Of a DNA stretch of 64,000 nucleotides, positions 8,411 through 17,549 are shown one piece after another. How positions within the stretch are numbered: position 1 is the stretch's first letter; every line of letters starts with the position of its first letter. The DNA comes from Akkermansia muciniphila (lineage in GTDB: Bacteria > Verrucomicrobiota > Verrucomicrobiia > Verrucomicrobiales > Akkermansiaceae). Position numbers and translations under genes: made by a program. The stretch spans positions 1 to 64,000 of the forward strand of contig CAMCUY010000004.1 of NCBI GenBank assembly GCA_945879075.1, read 5' to 3'. The notes beneath the pieces were generated by a model, which saw only the letters and a list, made by a program, of their open reading frames with translations, did no database searches and had not been told where the DNA came from.

Positions 8411-8447
8411 TTGACAACCCGCAGCATGGTGGGATGATCCCACCATG
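8411..8447 (+). promoter_or_regulatory. Promoter and palindromic operator of the AbrB/PIN toxin-antitoxin operon
   Basis: TTGACA at 8411-8416 is followed after 16 bp by GATGAT (8433-8438), a plausible -10. A perfect 11-bp inverted repeat with a 1-base centre spans 8425-8447 (CATGGTGGGAT / ATCCCACCATG), and its last three bases are the antitoxin ATG. Transcription would start at or next to that ATG, so the mRNA looks leaderless. An antitoxin bound to the palindrome would block the promoter, which is the usual autoregulation of such operons. Confidence 0.65.
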
Positions 8448-8672
8448 ATCATCCGGATGGATTCCAAGAGACGTCTGACCTTGCCGGCTTCAGTCGCACC
8501 GGCGATGCCAGGCGATGCGTTCGAGGCCACTTTTGATGCTGACGAGGATACCGTGACCTTTCGGCGCGTCGCCGCGCAGCGTGACTGGCTGGCGGTTCTG
8601 GCCGAGTGTCCGGTTTCGATGGACGATGTGCCGCCACGCCGCAAAGAATTCGCCCGCCGCCGCATGCTATGA
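8445..8672 (+). CDS. Antitoxin, AbrB-like (VapB type)
   Basis: The 75-residue protein opens with MIIRMDSKRRLTLPASV, the swapped-hairpin DNA-binding pattern of AbrB/MazE-like antitoxins. It continues with DAFEATFDADEDTVTFRR and a C-terminal tail rich in Pro and Arg (DVPPRRKEFARRR) that would wrap the toxin. The stop overlaps the toxin start by 4 nt (ATGA), so translation is coupled. The product should neutralise the PIN nuclease and repress its own promoter through the palindrome at 8425-8447. Confidence 0.8.
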   Translation: MIIRMDSKRRLTLPASVAPAMPGDAFEATFDADEDTVTFRRVAAQRDWLAVLAECPVSMDDVPPRRKEFARRRML

Positions 8673-9085
8673 ACTGGCTTCTCGATACCGATGTCCTGAG
8701 CCAACCTGCCAAGAAGAACGGTAATCCGCAAGTGATCGCGTGGCTCGCGGCGGAAAGGGACCACTGCTACACAAGCGCCATCGTGATCGCCCAACTCGCT
8801 TATTGGGTCAGGTCGAAAGATGGGCGACAACGCACGGCACTGCAAGCGTGGCTCACACGGCTAACGGATGCCATGCAAGGCCGCATTCTCGGCTTCAACG
8901 CTTCCGTGGCCCATGTTTGGGCGGAGCAGGAGCATTTGTTCGAGAAGGCGGGAGTCAGGATGGCGGTTGAAGATGGCTATATCGCCGCGACTGCCCGCCG
9001 CCATGGACTAACGATCGCCACGGGTAATGAAAAGGACTTCAATCGACCCGGCCTCAAGGTTTTTAATCCGTTCAAGAACGCGTGA
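8669..9085 (+). CDS. PIN-domain toxin ribonuclease (VapC type)
   Basis: The 138-residue PIN-domain protein begins MNWLLDTDVLS, which carries the first metal-binding Asp. It has a conserved acidic residue in the mid-helix (VWAEQEHLFE) and the later VEDGYIAATARRHGLTIATGNEKDF segment with the remaining acidic residues and the typical C-terminal end. VapC toxins cleave tRNA or rRNA. The start at ATG 8669 overlaps the antitoxin stop; an upstream in-frame extension is only shadow coding. A hairpin follows at 9115. Confidence 0.85.
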   Translation: MNWLLDTDVLSQPAKKNGNPQVIAWLAAERDHCYTSAIVIAQLAYWVRSKDGRQRTALQAWLTRLTDAMQGRILGFNASVAHVWAEQEHLFEKAGVRMAVEDGYIAATARRHGLTIATGNEKDFNRPGLKVFNPFKNA

Positions 9086-9114
9086 ATGGCTTCCGTCATC
9101 CGTCATCATCCTCC

Positions 9115-9147
9115 GAAGACGGGTATGGCCGTCGGCGGCCAGTCTTC
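9115..9147 (+). terminator. Hairpin after the toxin gene, possible terminator
   Basis: Outer arms GAAGAC (9115-9120) and GTCTTC (9142-9147) enclose an inner stem GGCCG / CGGCC with a 4-base loop. It lies about 30 bp past the toxin stop. There is no clear T run after it, so termination is only suggested. Confidence 0.4.
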
Positions 9148-9216
9148 ATTCAAACAAGGCGCTATAAATGACTCCGCAACGGCATTGCGCCACCGCAGGC
9201 TTGACGCGGCGGGGTG

Positions 9217-11940
9217 ATGCACGAACCTCGCCGCGCATTGCCATCAGGTGCTGACATTTCATCGTTTCTCGGGGATTCCCGGTGGCGGGACCGCTTCGAC
9301 GACGAGATCCTCGCCGCCGCCAGCTCGCTAGTTAGCAAGGTGCGGGACCTGCGGACCGAGGAAACCGCGCCGGGCTCGGTGAGCCTGCTCGGCATGGTCG
9401 CGAAGGACGAGGCGGAGGTGAATCTCTGGCAGTCCGGCGGCGGATGGGAGTTCGAAACCTTCTGCTCGTGCGAGGTCGGAAATTTCTGCCATCACGCGGC
9501 GGCGCTCCTCACCAAGGCGGCGAAGGAACGCGATCCGTCCCGGCTGCAAGGCCGCGGCATCGCCGGAGCGGTCGCCGCCGCCCTGCCGAGCGCGCGCGAG
9601 ATGATGGACGATCCGCCGCCGGATTTGCCGCGGCTGCGGATGGACGCGCGCTTCGAGCTGCGGGTGAACCGCGAGCCGGTGGACAAGGCGACGCGGCTGT
9701 TATTGCAATCGCTCGGCCAGCCGAACGTGGATTTCTGGATTTCCGCCGAGGCGTCGGTGGTTTACGGCGCGCACCACAGTTCGCTGCGCTCCAGCGCGCC
9801 GGAGTGGGTCAGCTCGATCACGCACGAAGGCCAGACCGCCATTCTCCAGCACGACGCCGCCGCGGAAAACGCCGCCACCCAGCAGCTCCGCGACACCGGG
9901 CTTTCCTCGCTCCAATCCAACTCGGCGTGGAAATTCCTCCTCAACCTGAAATCCCGCGAAACCCATCAGAACAAGTCACCGGACCGCTGGTTTCCGGATC
10001 CCGGTCGCGTCCCGACCGACGCGTTCTGGCACCAGTTCCGCGGGGAAATGGTCGCCAAGTTAGAATCACTCGGCTGGCTCGTCACCGTGTCGGACAACGT
10101 CGGCCACCGCGTCCACGAAGCCGATCCGGTGAATTGGCAGAGCTCGCTCGATCCCGGCGACGGCGGCTGGTTCAGCCTGTCGGTCGGCTTCGATGTCGGC
10201 GGGCAGCGTTATGACCTGCTGCCGATCCTCGCCGGCTTGTTGGAAAATGATTTCCTCGAGGAAACGCTCGACCGCCCGGACAACGGCCACATTTACGCGC
10301 CGCTGCCGGACGGCGACGCGCTGAAGCTCCCGATCGGCCGCGTGCGGAAAATCCTCAACCACCTGTCCGCGCTGATCGACCCGAAATTCCCCGACAAGGC
10401 CCGGCTCCATGCGCTCGACGCCGCCTCGCTCGCCGGCTTGGACGGACTCGGCATCGACACGCCGCCGCAACTCGCCGAGCTCGCGGCCACGCTCAAGGAC
10501 TTCTCCGGCATCGAGCCGGTGCCGACCGCGACCGGCCTGCAGGCGACCTTGCGCGACTATCAGCTCGCCGGTTTCCACTGGATGCAGTTCCTCGCCCGCC
10601 ACGGGCTGCATGGGATTCTGGCCGACGACATGGGCCTCGGGAAAACCCTCCAGACGCTCGCCCACATCCTCACCGAGAAACAATCCGGCCATTCGCGCGG
10701 CTTGCCGACGCTGGTCATCGCGCCCACCTCCGTCGTCCCGAACTGGCGGGCGGAAGCGCTCAAGTTCACGCCAGACCTGCGCGTGCTCGTGCTCAACGGA
10801 CCGGAGCGGAAGAAATACTTCCGCTCGATCCCGCACGCCGACGTCGTTCTAACGTCGTTCGCACTACTCCAGCGCGACATCGACAAACTCGCGACGGTGC
10901 CGTTCCACCTGGTCGTGCTCGACGAGGCGCAGTACATCAAGAACCCGCGCTCGAAGATGGCGCAGGCGGCTTGCAAGCTGGATGCAAGGAACCGGCTCTG
11001 CCTATCAGGCACGCCCATCGAGAACCACCTCGGCGAGTTGTGGAGCCTGATGAATTTCCTCGTCCCCGGCTTCCTCGGCACCGAAGACGCGTTCAACAAA
11101 CGCTTCCGCACGCCCATCGAAAAAGACGGCGACATGGAACGCAACGCGGTTTTGAAATCGCGAGTCGAGCCGCTGATCCTGCGCCGCACCAAGGACCAGG
11201 TCGCCAAGGAACTCCCGCCGAAAACCGAGCTCGTCCACCTCATCGAGCTCAACACCGGCCAGAAGGACCTCTACGAAACCGTGCGGGCCACCATGAACAA
11301 GCGCGTCCGCGAGGCCATCGCCGCGCGCGGTATCGAGCAGTCGCAAATCGTCTTCCTCGACGCGCTGCTCAAGCTCCGCCAGATTTGCTGCCACCCGAAG
11401 CTGCTGCCGGAAGATTACTCGAACGACGCCGTGGAATCCGCGAAGCTCGATTTCCTCACCGAGCTGCTCGCCGTGCTGATCGAGGAAGGCCGGCGTATCC
11501 TGTTATTCTCGCAGTTCACCACCATGCTCGCGCTGATCGAGGCGCATCTGGTGAAGGAGAAAATCCCGTATTTGAAACTCACCGGCGCGTCGAAGGACCG
11601 CGGCAAGCTGGTCGAGGATTTCCAGAACGGCAAGGCCCCCGTCTTCCTCATCTCGCTCAAAGCCGGCGGCACCGGCCTCAACCTCACCGCCGCCGACACC
11701 GTCATCCACTACGACCCATGGTGGAACCCCGCCGCCGAGGCGCAGGCCACCGACCGCGCCTATCGAATCGGCCAGAACAACCCGGTCTTCGTCCACAAGC
11801 TGCTCTGCCAGGACACCGTCGAGGAGCGCATCCACAAGCTCCAACAGGAAAAAGGCAAGCTCGCCGCCGGCATTCTGGCGGACGCGGACATCTCCAGCCG
11901 TCTCGACGCCGCGACCGTGCGGGCGTTGCTGGAGGGGTGA
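9217..11940 (+). CDS. SNF2-family helicase with SWIM zinc-finger domain
   Basis: This roughly 907-residue protein has a SWIM zinc finger near the N-terminus (C83-x-C85-x5-C91-x-H93 in CSCEVGNFCHH). It then has a middle domain typical of bacterial Snf2 proteins and a two-lobed SF2 ATPase. Motif I is ADDMGLGKTLQT, motif II is VLDEAQYIKN, and the C-terminal lobe has LLFSQFTTML, LKAGGTGLNLTAADTVIHYDPWWNP and QATDRAYRIGQ. It would move along or remodel DNA-protein complexes using ATP. GTG 9214 precedes the chosen ATG at 9217. It lies between a toxin-antitoxin pair and a NYN nuclease. Many bacteria carry such a gene as a housekeeping gene, so a defence role is not proven. Confidence 0.93.
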   Translation: MHEPRRALPSGADISSFLGDSRWRDRFDDEILAAASSLVSKVRDLRTEETAPGSVSLLGMVAKDEAEVNLWQSGGGWEFETFCSCEVGNFCHHAAALLTKAAKERDPSRLQGRGIAGAVAAALPSAREMMDDPPPDLPRLRMDARFELRVNREPVDKATRLLLQSLGQPNVDFWISAEASVVYGAHHSSLRSSAPEWVSSITHEGQTAILQHDAAAENAATQQLRDTGLSSLQSNSAWKFLLNLKSRETHQNKSPDRWFPDPGRVPTDAFWHQFRGEMVAKLESLGWLVTVSDNVGHRVHEADPVNWQSSLDPGDGGWFSLSVGFDVGGQRYDLLPILAGLLENDFLEETLDRPDNGHIYAPLPDGDALKLPIGRVRKILNHLSALIDPKFPDKARLHALDAASLAGLDGLGIDTPPQLAELAATLKDFSGIEPVPTATGLQATLRDYQLAGFHWMQFLARHGLHGILADDMGLGKTLQTLAHILTEKQSGHSRGLPTLVIAPTSVVPNWRAEALKFTPDLRVLVLNGPERKKYFRSIPHADVVLTSFALLQRDIDKLATVPFHLVVLDEAQYIKNPRSKMAQAACKLDARNRLCLSGTPIENHLGELWSLMNFLVPGFLGTEDAFNKRFRTPIEKDGDMERNAVLKSRVEPLILRRTKDQVAKELPPKTELVHLIELNTGQKDLYETVRATMNKRVREAIAARGIEQSQIVFLDALLKLRQICCHPKLLPEDYSNDAVESAKLDFLTELLAVLIEEGRRILLFSQFTTMLALIEAHLVKEKIPYLKLTGASKDRGKLVEDFQNGKAPVFLISLKAGGTGLNLTAADTVIHYDPWWNPAAEAQATDRAYRIGQNNPVFVHKLLCQDTVEERIHKLQQEKGKLAAGILADADISSRLDAATVRALLEG

Positions 11941-11949
11941 ACGACTCCT

Positions 11950-12624
11950 TTATCTCCACTCGTTGGGTCGCTCCACGCTGCGACCGCTACCGAGATCGAC
12001 TTTATGGGGAAACTGGAATCGGTGAATGTCGGTGGTGGGCAGCGGCTTGGCATCGACTCCCATGCTTCGGTAGGTGTCGTTCCGCCTTTGTTTCGGATCT
12101 CCGGGATCCTGCGGGATGTAAACCGTGATTTTGATGCCCGGGTGACGTTTGCGAATCCACTCCACCGCCGGTTCGAGATCGGAGTCGCCGGAGACGAGGA
12201 CGATCCGGTCCATGAGCCCGTCGATGGCATCCGAGATCATTTGGACGGCGATGCCCACATCGGTCTTCTTCTCCTCGGGGACCTCGTAACGCTCCCGACA
12301 CTTGGCCCGGCAACTCACTTCCCTGAGCTGGTATTTTCCCATGATCACCTTGAGCTTCGGGCAAGAGCCAAGAGCTTGAAGATAGCGTTTTTGTCGATCT
12401 CGGGAGACCGAAAGGTGTTTTTGAGGATCCACCAATGCCGTGAAGTAGCGCACTCCGAGAATCTCTTCGTCCGGCCTGAGAAAATCCATGAATGACTCAA
12501 GATTGAGCCATTTCAAGTCCGGGGTGCCTTGCAGAATCCCGAAATAGAGATTGAAACCGTCCACATACACCATGGCTTTCTTGCGGACGGGAGCGCTTGG
12601 GGGATTGGCTGGGGAATCAGTCAT
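11950..12624 (-). CDS. NYN-domain (LabA/PIN-like) protein, probable RNase
   Basis: The 224-residue protein has the NYN fold, which is related to PIN nucleases: AMVYVDGFNLYFGI near residues 17-30 with the first Asp, KKTDVGIAVQMISDA with the second, and VLVSGDSDLEPAVEWIR with the third acidic pair. A cysteine pair (SCRAKC) sits between the motifs. These proteins are thought to cut RNA; some act in phage defence and others in RNA processing. Its 3' end faces the helicase gene, 9 bp away. Its ATG overlaps the stop of a small upstream open frame. Confidence 0.85.
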   Translation of the reverse strand: MTDSPANPPSAPVRKKAMVYVDGFNLYFGILQGTPDLKWLNLESFMDFLRPDEEILGVRYFTALVDPQKHLSVSRDRQKRYLQALGSCPKLKVIMGKYQLREVSCRAKCRERYEVPEEKKTDVGIAVQMISDAIDGLMDRIVLVSGDSDLEPAVEWIRKRHPGIKITVYIPQDPGDPKQRRNDTYRSMGVDAKPLPTTDIHRFQFPHKVDLGSGRSVERPNEWR

Positions 12625-12809
12625 TGGAGAAAATCCAGATTGACATTCTCAGGCCTGTGGTAATGTTCCTGCAACTTCTCGCCCGCGTGGCGATGGGCCG
12701 ATCCGAAAGGGTTCGCCCGCAGAAACCCCTTCGGTCTCGCGACCCTAGGGGTTTTCTTTTGGGCCGGAATGACTTCGGCGGGAAATGTTGTCGAGTTGTA
12801 GTCAACCAT
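12621..12809 (-). CDS. Small open frame overlapping the NYN gene start, hypothetical
   Basis: A 62-residue frame (start MVDYNSTTFPAEVIPAQKK, end ENVNLDFLQ) stops in the ATGA that also starts the NYN gene. That arrangement is common in real operons and is the main reason to list it. The composition is protein-like but no family is recognisable. Its start lies at the end of an hsdM remnant. An alternative is that it is a non-coding by-product of decay in this region. Confidence 0.3.
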   Translation of the reverse strand: MVDYNSTTFPAEVIPAQKKTPRVARPKGFLRANPFGSAHRHAGEKLQEHYHRPENVNLDFLQ

Positions 12810-12984
12810 GAGGAATTCGTAGCGATTCGAGACGGCGGAGAACCGTGAGCGGAAGGATGATATTCTGGTTTTCGCTTTTTGTGACGGCACCATGGAGATC
12901 TTGGCCGACTAACCACAGGAAGCGGGCGATGCGGCGGATATTCTCGGTGTTGGCGGGCAGGGCAAATCCATAACAAGCACCTGT
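12802..12984 (-). pseudogene. Remnant of a type I restriction-modification methylase (HsdM N-terminal segment)
   Basis: Reading the minus strand between stops gives about 60 residues. The core [12 protein letters not shown], then [24 protein letters not shown], matches the N-terminal helical domain of HsdM proteins, where the ILPLTVLRRLD block is diagnostic. There is no start codon in frame, and the match ends at a TGA soon after RRLESLR. The rest of hsdM and any hsdS or hsdR are absent. I read it as what is left of a lost type I restriction system. Confidence 0.5.
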
Positions 12985-13004
12985 TCAAATGGCAACCACC
13001 CAAA

Positions 13005-13022
13005 GCTCCGACATGTCGGAGC
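13005..13022. promoter_or_regulatory. 18-bp perfect palindrome upstream of the ABC exporter genes
   Basis: GCTCCGACATGTCGGAGC is a perfect palindrome about 64 bp before the ABC ATPase start. It could be an operator for a dimeric repressor, or simply a hairpin left by decay of the neighbouring region. No promoter motif is certain. Confidence 0.4.
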
Positions 13023-13085
13023 AGTCCACTCCGCCGTTGCAAAACGTTGTGCCCGCCCGGAAGTCCGCTATCTTCCGGCAGACCG

Positions 13086-13823
13086 ATGAATGCCGCACTC
13101 TCCCCACCGCAGGTTTCCACGGGCGTCGTCTTCGAAGCCCGTGGCTTGCGGAAAATCTACCACACCGGCGAGCTCGACGTGGTCGCGCTCGGCGGCGTGG
13201 ACCTGGAGCTCAACGCCGGCGAGTTCGTCTGCCTGCTCGGCGCTTCGGGCAGCGGGAAATCCACCTTGCTCAACATCCTCGGCGGCCTCGACGTGCCGAC
13301 ATCCGGAAATTTAACCTACAAAGGCTGGCCGCTAGACGGCTCGGACGAGAACACGCTCACCCTCTTCCGGCGCAACTGCGTGGGCTTCGTCTTCCAGTTT
13401 TACAACCTCATCCCCAGCCTCACCGCCCGCGAGAACGTCGCGCTCATCACTGCCATTTCGCGCGACCCGATGACGCCGGAAGAGGCGCTCGACATGGTCG
13501 GCCTGAGCGGGCGGATGGACCATTTCCCGTCGCAGCTTTCGGGCGGGGAGCAGCAACGCGTCGCCATCGCCCGCGCCATTGCGAAGCGCCCGGAGGTCCT
13601 GCTCTGTGACGAGCCGACCGGCGCGCTCGACGTGACCACCGGCGTGGTCGTGCTCGAGGCCGTGGAGCGCATCAACCGCGAGCTCGGCACGCTCACCGTC
13701 ATCATCACCCACAACGCCGTGATGGCGGAAATGGCCGACCGCGTGCTGCATCTTTCTGATGGGAAAATCGTCAGTTCCCACCGGAATGAGGTGCGCCTGC
13801 CGGCATCGCAACTGAAGTGGTGA
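13086..13823 (+). CDS. ABC transporter ATP-binding protein, MacB/LolD type
   Basis: The 245-residue ATPase has Walker [10 protein letters not shown] (52-60), the Q-loop region [14 protein letters not shown], signature [14 protein letters not shown], Walker [13 protein letters not shown] and the H-loop [12 protein letters not shown]. The Leu-Asn-Ile-Leu-Gly-Gly-Leu-Asp sequence after Walker A is typical of the MacB/LolD group. Its partner permease follows 45 bp downstream, so the pair makes one exporter at the inner membrane. I chose ATG 13086; an upstream in-frame ATG at 13047 would add 13 unlikely residues. Confidence 0.92.
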   Translation: MNAALSPPQVSTGVVFEARGLRKIYHTGELDVVALGGVDLELNAGEFVCLLGASGSGKSTLLNILGGLDVPTSGNLTYKGWPLDGSDENTLTLFRRNCVGFVFQFYNLIPSLTARENVALITAISRDPMTPEEALDMVGLSGRMDHFPSQLSGGEQQRVAIARAIAKRPEVLLCDEPTGALDVTTGVVVLEAVERINRELGTLTVIITHNAVMAEMADRVLHLSDGKIVSSHRNEVRLPASQLKW

Positions 13824-13868
13824 CAGGACCCATACGGCTTATAAGACCTATAAGTCCCATTTCTTTCC

Positions 13869-16238
13869 ATGATCTCCCCGCTCGACAAGAAACTCCTGCG
13901 CGACCTCGCCAAGATGAAGGGCCAGGTCTTCGCGGTCAGTCTGGTGATGGCCTGCGGGCTGGCGATGATGATCATGACGCGCAGCCTCATCTTCACGCTC
14001 GAGTCCACCCGCTCCACCTACTATCAGCGCCACGCGATGGCCGACATCTTCGCCACGCTCAAGCGCGCGCCTCTGTCCGTCGCGGACCAGCTCGCCACCC
14101 TGCCCGGCGTGGCCACCGTCGAGACCCGCGTGGCGGTGGACGTGACGCTGGATCTGCCCGGCCTGTCCGAGCCCGCCACCGGCCACATCATTTCCCTGCC
14201 CGACGACGGCGGCCCGCAGAAACTCAACCGGCTGTTTCTCCGCAGCGGCCGCTTTCCCCGCACCGACGAGCGCCGCGAGGTGGTGCTCGGCGAGTCCTTC
14301 GCCAACGCCAACGGCCTGCAGGCCGGCGACTCGCTCGTCGCGGTCATCAACGGCCGCCGCGAGACTTTGAAAATCTGCGGCATCGGGTTGTCGCCGGAAT
14401 TCGTCTTCGAGGCGCGCGCCGGCGAAACCCTGCCGGACCACAAGCGCTTCAGCGTGATCTGGATGAACTACCGCGCGCTCGCCGTGGCCTACAATCTCGA
14501 CGGCGCTTTCAACGACGTCTGCATCGATCTAGCACCCGGCGCCTCGCCCGAGCCGGTGATCGAGGAGATGGACCGCGTGCTCGCCCAATACGGCGCGGGC
14601 GGCGCGTTCCTCCGCAAGGAGCAAGCATCCGCCCAGCGGCTGGATGACGAGCTGCGCGTGCTGCACTCGTTGTCGATCGCCTATCCGTTGGTGTTCCTCA
14701 GCGTGGCCGCGTTCATGGTGAACGCGGTGCTCGCCCGGATCGTCCGCTTGCAGCGCGAGCAGATCGCCCAGATGAAAGCGCTCGGCTACTCGTCGCGGCA
14801 GGTCGGCGTCCATTATTTGAAATTCGTGTTAGTCATCGGTACGCTCGGCACCCTGATGGGCGGCATCGGCGGCAGGCTGCTAGGCGCGGCGCTGGTGGAT
14901 CTTTACACGATGTTCTTCCGCTTCCCGTCGCTGGTTTTCACCATGGACTACAGCGCGCTCGGGCTGGCGCTTTTCATCAGCCTCGGCGCCTCGGTGCTCG
15001 GCGTGCTGACGGTCGTCTGGCAGGCGGTGAAGCTCCCGCCGGCGGAGGCGATGCGGCCGGAGCCGCCCGCGGATTTCAAGCCCGCCTTGTTCGAGCGCCT
15101 CGGCCTGACGCGGTTTTCAAGCCCCACCTTCCGGATGGCGGTGCGCAACATCGAGCGGCGGCCGTGGCAGGCGGTTTTCACCTGCGCCGGCCTCGCCCTC
15201 GCCACCGGTCTGATGGTGCTGCCCGGCGCGATGAGCGACAGCATCGACTACCTGCTCACCTTCCAGTGGAACAGCCAGCAGCGCCAAGACGTCGCAGTTT
15301 TCCTCACAGAACCCGGCTCTGGCCGCGGCTTCCACGATCTCGAACACCTGCCCGGCGTGATCCTCGCCGAGCCGATCCGCAGCGTGCAGGCGCGGCTGAA
15401 ATTCGGTCACCGCGAGCGGAAACTCTCGGTCACCGGCATCGCGCCGGACGCGAATCTGAACCGCTTGCTAGACGACCAGGGCCACGCCATCACCATGCCG
15501 GAGGACGGCCTGCTGATGTCCGAAATGCTGGCGAAAGTCATTGGCGCACGCATCGGCGACGAGGTGGAGGTCGAGGTTTTGGAGGGGCGGCGTCCGGTGC
15601 TCCGCGTCCCGATCCGCGGCCTCGTCACCGACTTCGCGGGAGTCGCCGCCTACATGGATATTTCCGCCCTGCGGCGCTTGATGGAGGAGGGCGACACGGT
15701 CAATGGCGCCTATCTTGCGCTCGATCACAAGCGCTGGGACGAGTTCATGCGCGCCCTCAAAGACACGCCGCGCGCCGCCGTGGTGATGGTCAAGCGTGAC
15801 CAGCTCGCCGCCTTCCGCGAGACCACCGGCAAGAGCATCGGCATCATCCGCAAGCTCTACTTCGTGCTCGCCACCATCGTCGCCTTCGGGGTGGTTTATA
15901 ACAGCGCGCGCATCGCGCTGTCGGAGCGCAGCCGCGAGCTCGCCACCCTGCGCGTCGTCGGCTTCAACCTGGCGGAAGTCCGCGGCGTGCTCGTCGGCGA
16001 GCTGGCGATCCTGGTGTTAGCCGCGCTGCCCGCCGGCCTGCTCTTCGGCCGCGGGCTGGCCTTGTTTATCATGTCGTCTTTCAGCACCGAGACCGTCCGA
16101 CTGCCCATTGTGATCAACCCGTCCACCTATTCCGTCGCCATCCTCGTCGTGCTAACGGCATCCGTCCTCTCCTTCGCCCTCGTCAGCCGGATGATCGGCA
16201 AGCTCGACATGGTCGGCGTCTTGAAAGCGCGGGATTAA
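13869..16238 (+). CDS. ABC transporter permease with two FtsX-like domains
   Basis: The 789-residue membrane protein has an N-terminal helix ([17 protein letters not shown]), a large periplasmic domain and a first FtsX block of three helices around residues 270-390. It then has a second N-terminal-type helix with another periplasmic domain, and a second FtsX block (residues about 660-780). This duplicated layout is typical of large MacB-like or DevC-like permeases that work by mechanotransmission and not by classical transport. It partners the ATPase just upstream. A periplasmic adaptor (HlyD type), often encoded next to such genes, is not present here. Its stop overlaps the tyrS stop by 4 nt (TTAA). 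Confidence 0.9.
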   Translation: MISPLDKKLLRDLAKMKGQVFAVSLVMACGLAMMIMTRSLIFTLESTRSTYYQRHAMADIFATLKRAPLSVADQLATLPGVATVETRVAVDVTLDLPGLSEPATGHIISLPDDGGPQKLNRLFLRSGRFPRTDERREVVLGESFANANGLQAGDSLVAVINGRRETLKICGIGLSPEFVFEARAGETLPDHKRFSVIWMNYRALAVAYNLDGAFNDVCIDLAPGASPEPVIEEMDRVLAQYGAGGAFLRKEQASAQRLDDELRVLHSLSIAYPLVFLSVAAFMVNAVLARIVRLQREQIAQMKALGYSSRQVGVHYLKFVLVIGTLGTLMGGIGGRLLGAALVDLYTMFFRFPSLVFTMDYSALGLALFISLGASVLGVLTVVWQAVKLPPAEAMRPEPPADFKPALFERLGLTRFSSPTFRMAVRNIERRPWQAVFTCAGLALATGLMVLPGAMSDSIDYLLTFQWNSQQRQDVAVFLTEPGSGRGFHDLEHLPGVILAEPIRSVQARLKFGHRERKLSVTGIAPDANLNRLLDDQGHAITMPEDGLLMSEMLAKVIGARIGDEVEVEVLEGRRPVLRVPIRGLVTDFAGVAAYMDISALRRLMEEGDTVNGAYLALDHKRWDEFMRALKDTPRAAVVMVKRDQLAAFRETTGKSIGIIRKLYFVLATIVAFGVVYNSARIALSERSRELATLRVVGFNLAEVRGVLVGELAILVLAALPAGLLFGRGLALFIMSSFSTETVRLPIVINPSTYSVAILVVLTASVLSFALVSRMIGKLDMVGVLKARD

Positions 16239-17416
16239 ACAAACCTCACGGCGTGTTTTTTCGAGAGCTTGAGGACGTCAGCGGTAGCCGGTGAAATGGC
16301 GGCGGCGGGGTCGGTGAGCTTTTCGCCGTTGAGCTGGACGGAGCCGGTGGTGATGAACTGTTTCTTCAGCTCACCGTTGGATTTCTCCAAGCCATAGGCG
16401 GCTTGGAAGGCGTGGGCGGTGAGGGTGAGGACGTTGAGATCGGCGGGAAGATCCGAGAGGGAAAGCTCCGGCAGCTCGGCGGCGGCGAGGTCTTTCTTGG
16501 AGAAACGGGTGTCCCAGTCGGCGCGGGCGGCGGGGCCTGCCTCGGGGCCGTGGTAGCGGCTGGTGATTTTCTCGGCGAGCGCCTTCTTGGCGTCCATCGG
16601 GTGGCCAGACGGATCGCGGGCCTCGCCTAGCAGCAGCAGGTAGTAGCGGTCCATCAGCTCGTCGGAAACGCTCATGAGCTTGCCGAACATTTCCTGCGGC
16701 GCGTCGCTCACGCCGACGTAGTTGCCGTAGGACTTGGACATCTTCTTCACGCCGTCGAGGCCTTCGAGCAGCGGCATGACCATGACAACTTGCTGCGGCT
16801 GGCCTTCCTCTTTCTGGAGGTCGCGGCCGACGAGAATGTTGAAGAGCTGGTCGGTGCCGCCGATCTCGACGTCGGCGCGGATTTCGACGGAATCCCAGCC
16901 TTGCATGATCGGGTATTGGAGCTCGTGGAGGCGGATTTCCTGGCCGGCGTCGAGGCGGGTGCGGAAGTCCTCGCGCTGGAGCATCTGTTGGAGGGTGACG
17001 CGGCCGTTGAGCTTGAGGATTTCCTCGTAAGTCATTTTCCGGAACCAGTCGCCGTTGTAAACGATCTCGGTTTTCGACTTGTCGAGGATCTTGAAGGCTT
17101 GGTCGGTGTAGGTAGCGGCGTTGACCAGCACCTCGTCGCGGGTCAGCGGCGGACGGGTGGACGAGCGGCCGGTCGGGTCGCCGACGGTCGCGGTGAAGTC
17201 GCCGATGAGCAGCACGGCCTGGTGGCCGAGAAGCTGGAACTGGCGGAGTTTCTCCAGCGCGACGGTGTGCCCGAGGTGGATGTCCGGGGCGGTCGGATCG
17301 ACGCCGAGCTTGATGCGCAGCGGGCGGCCGAGGCGGAGTTTTTCGAGCAGCTCCTTTTCGGATAGGACCTTGGCGGTGCCGGCGGTGAGTTGGGCGAGTT
17401 GTTGTTCGGGAGACAT
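16235..17416 (-). CDS. tyrS: Tyrosyl-tRNA synthetase
   Basis: The 393-residue class I synthetase charges tRNA-Tyr. The HIGH-type motif is HLGHT (residues 47-51) and the KMSKS motif is at 225-229 (VKKMSKSYGN). The tyrosine-binding region has QGWDSVEIRADVEIGGTDQ, and a C-terminal S4-like RNA-binding part follows (LKKQFITTGSVQLNGEKLTDP). The length and KMSKS form fit the TyrS2/TyrZ branch common in GC-rich bacteria. It is convergent with the ABC permease and shares a 4-nt stop overlap. Confidence 0.95.
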   Translation of the reverse strand: MSPEQQLAQLTAGTAKVLSEKELLEKLRLGRPLRIKLGVDPTAPDIHLGHTVALEKLRQFQLLGHQAVLLIGDFTATVGDPTGRSSTRPPLTRDEVLVNAATYTDQAFKILDKSKTEIVYNGDWFRKMTYEEILKLNGRVTLQQMLQREDFRTRLDAGQEIRLHELQYPIMQGWDSVEIRADVEIGGTDQLFNILVGRDLQKEEGQPQQVVMVMPLLEGLDGVKKMSKSYGNYVGVSDAPQEMFGKLMSVSDELMDRYYLLLLGEARDPSGHPMDAKKALAEKITSRYHGPEAGPAARADWDTRFSKKDLAAAELPELSLSDLPADLNVLTLTAHAFQAAYGLEKSNGELKKQFITTGSVQLNGEKLTDPAAAISPATADVLKLSKKHAVRFV

Positions 17417-17549
17417 CTTTGGGTAAACGCTGAAAAACTGAAAAGCGGAAATGGGGAAATGGGGAAGAAAGACGCTGGGAGAATGCCCGGTGTGAGGGTG
17501 CTGCCAAGTCCGGATGCCGGGAAATCGCGCGGACGGCGCGGCGCTTTCC

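Noticed and set aside
12617-13120. Minus-strand open frame of 167 codons
   Set aside because: Composition is His/Arg/Pro-rich and non-protein-like. The hsdM signature lies in another frame of the same strand.
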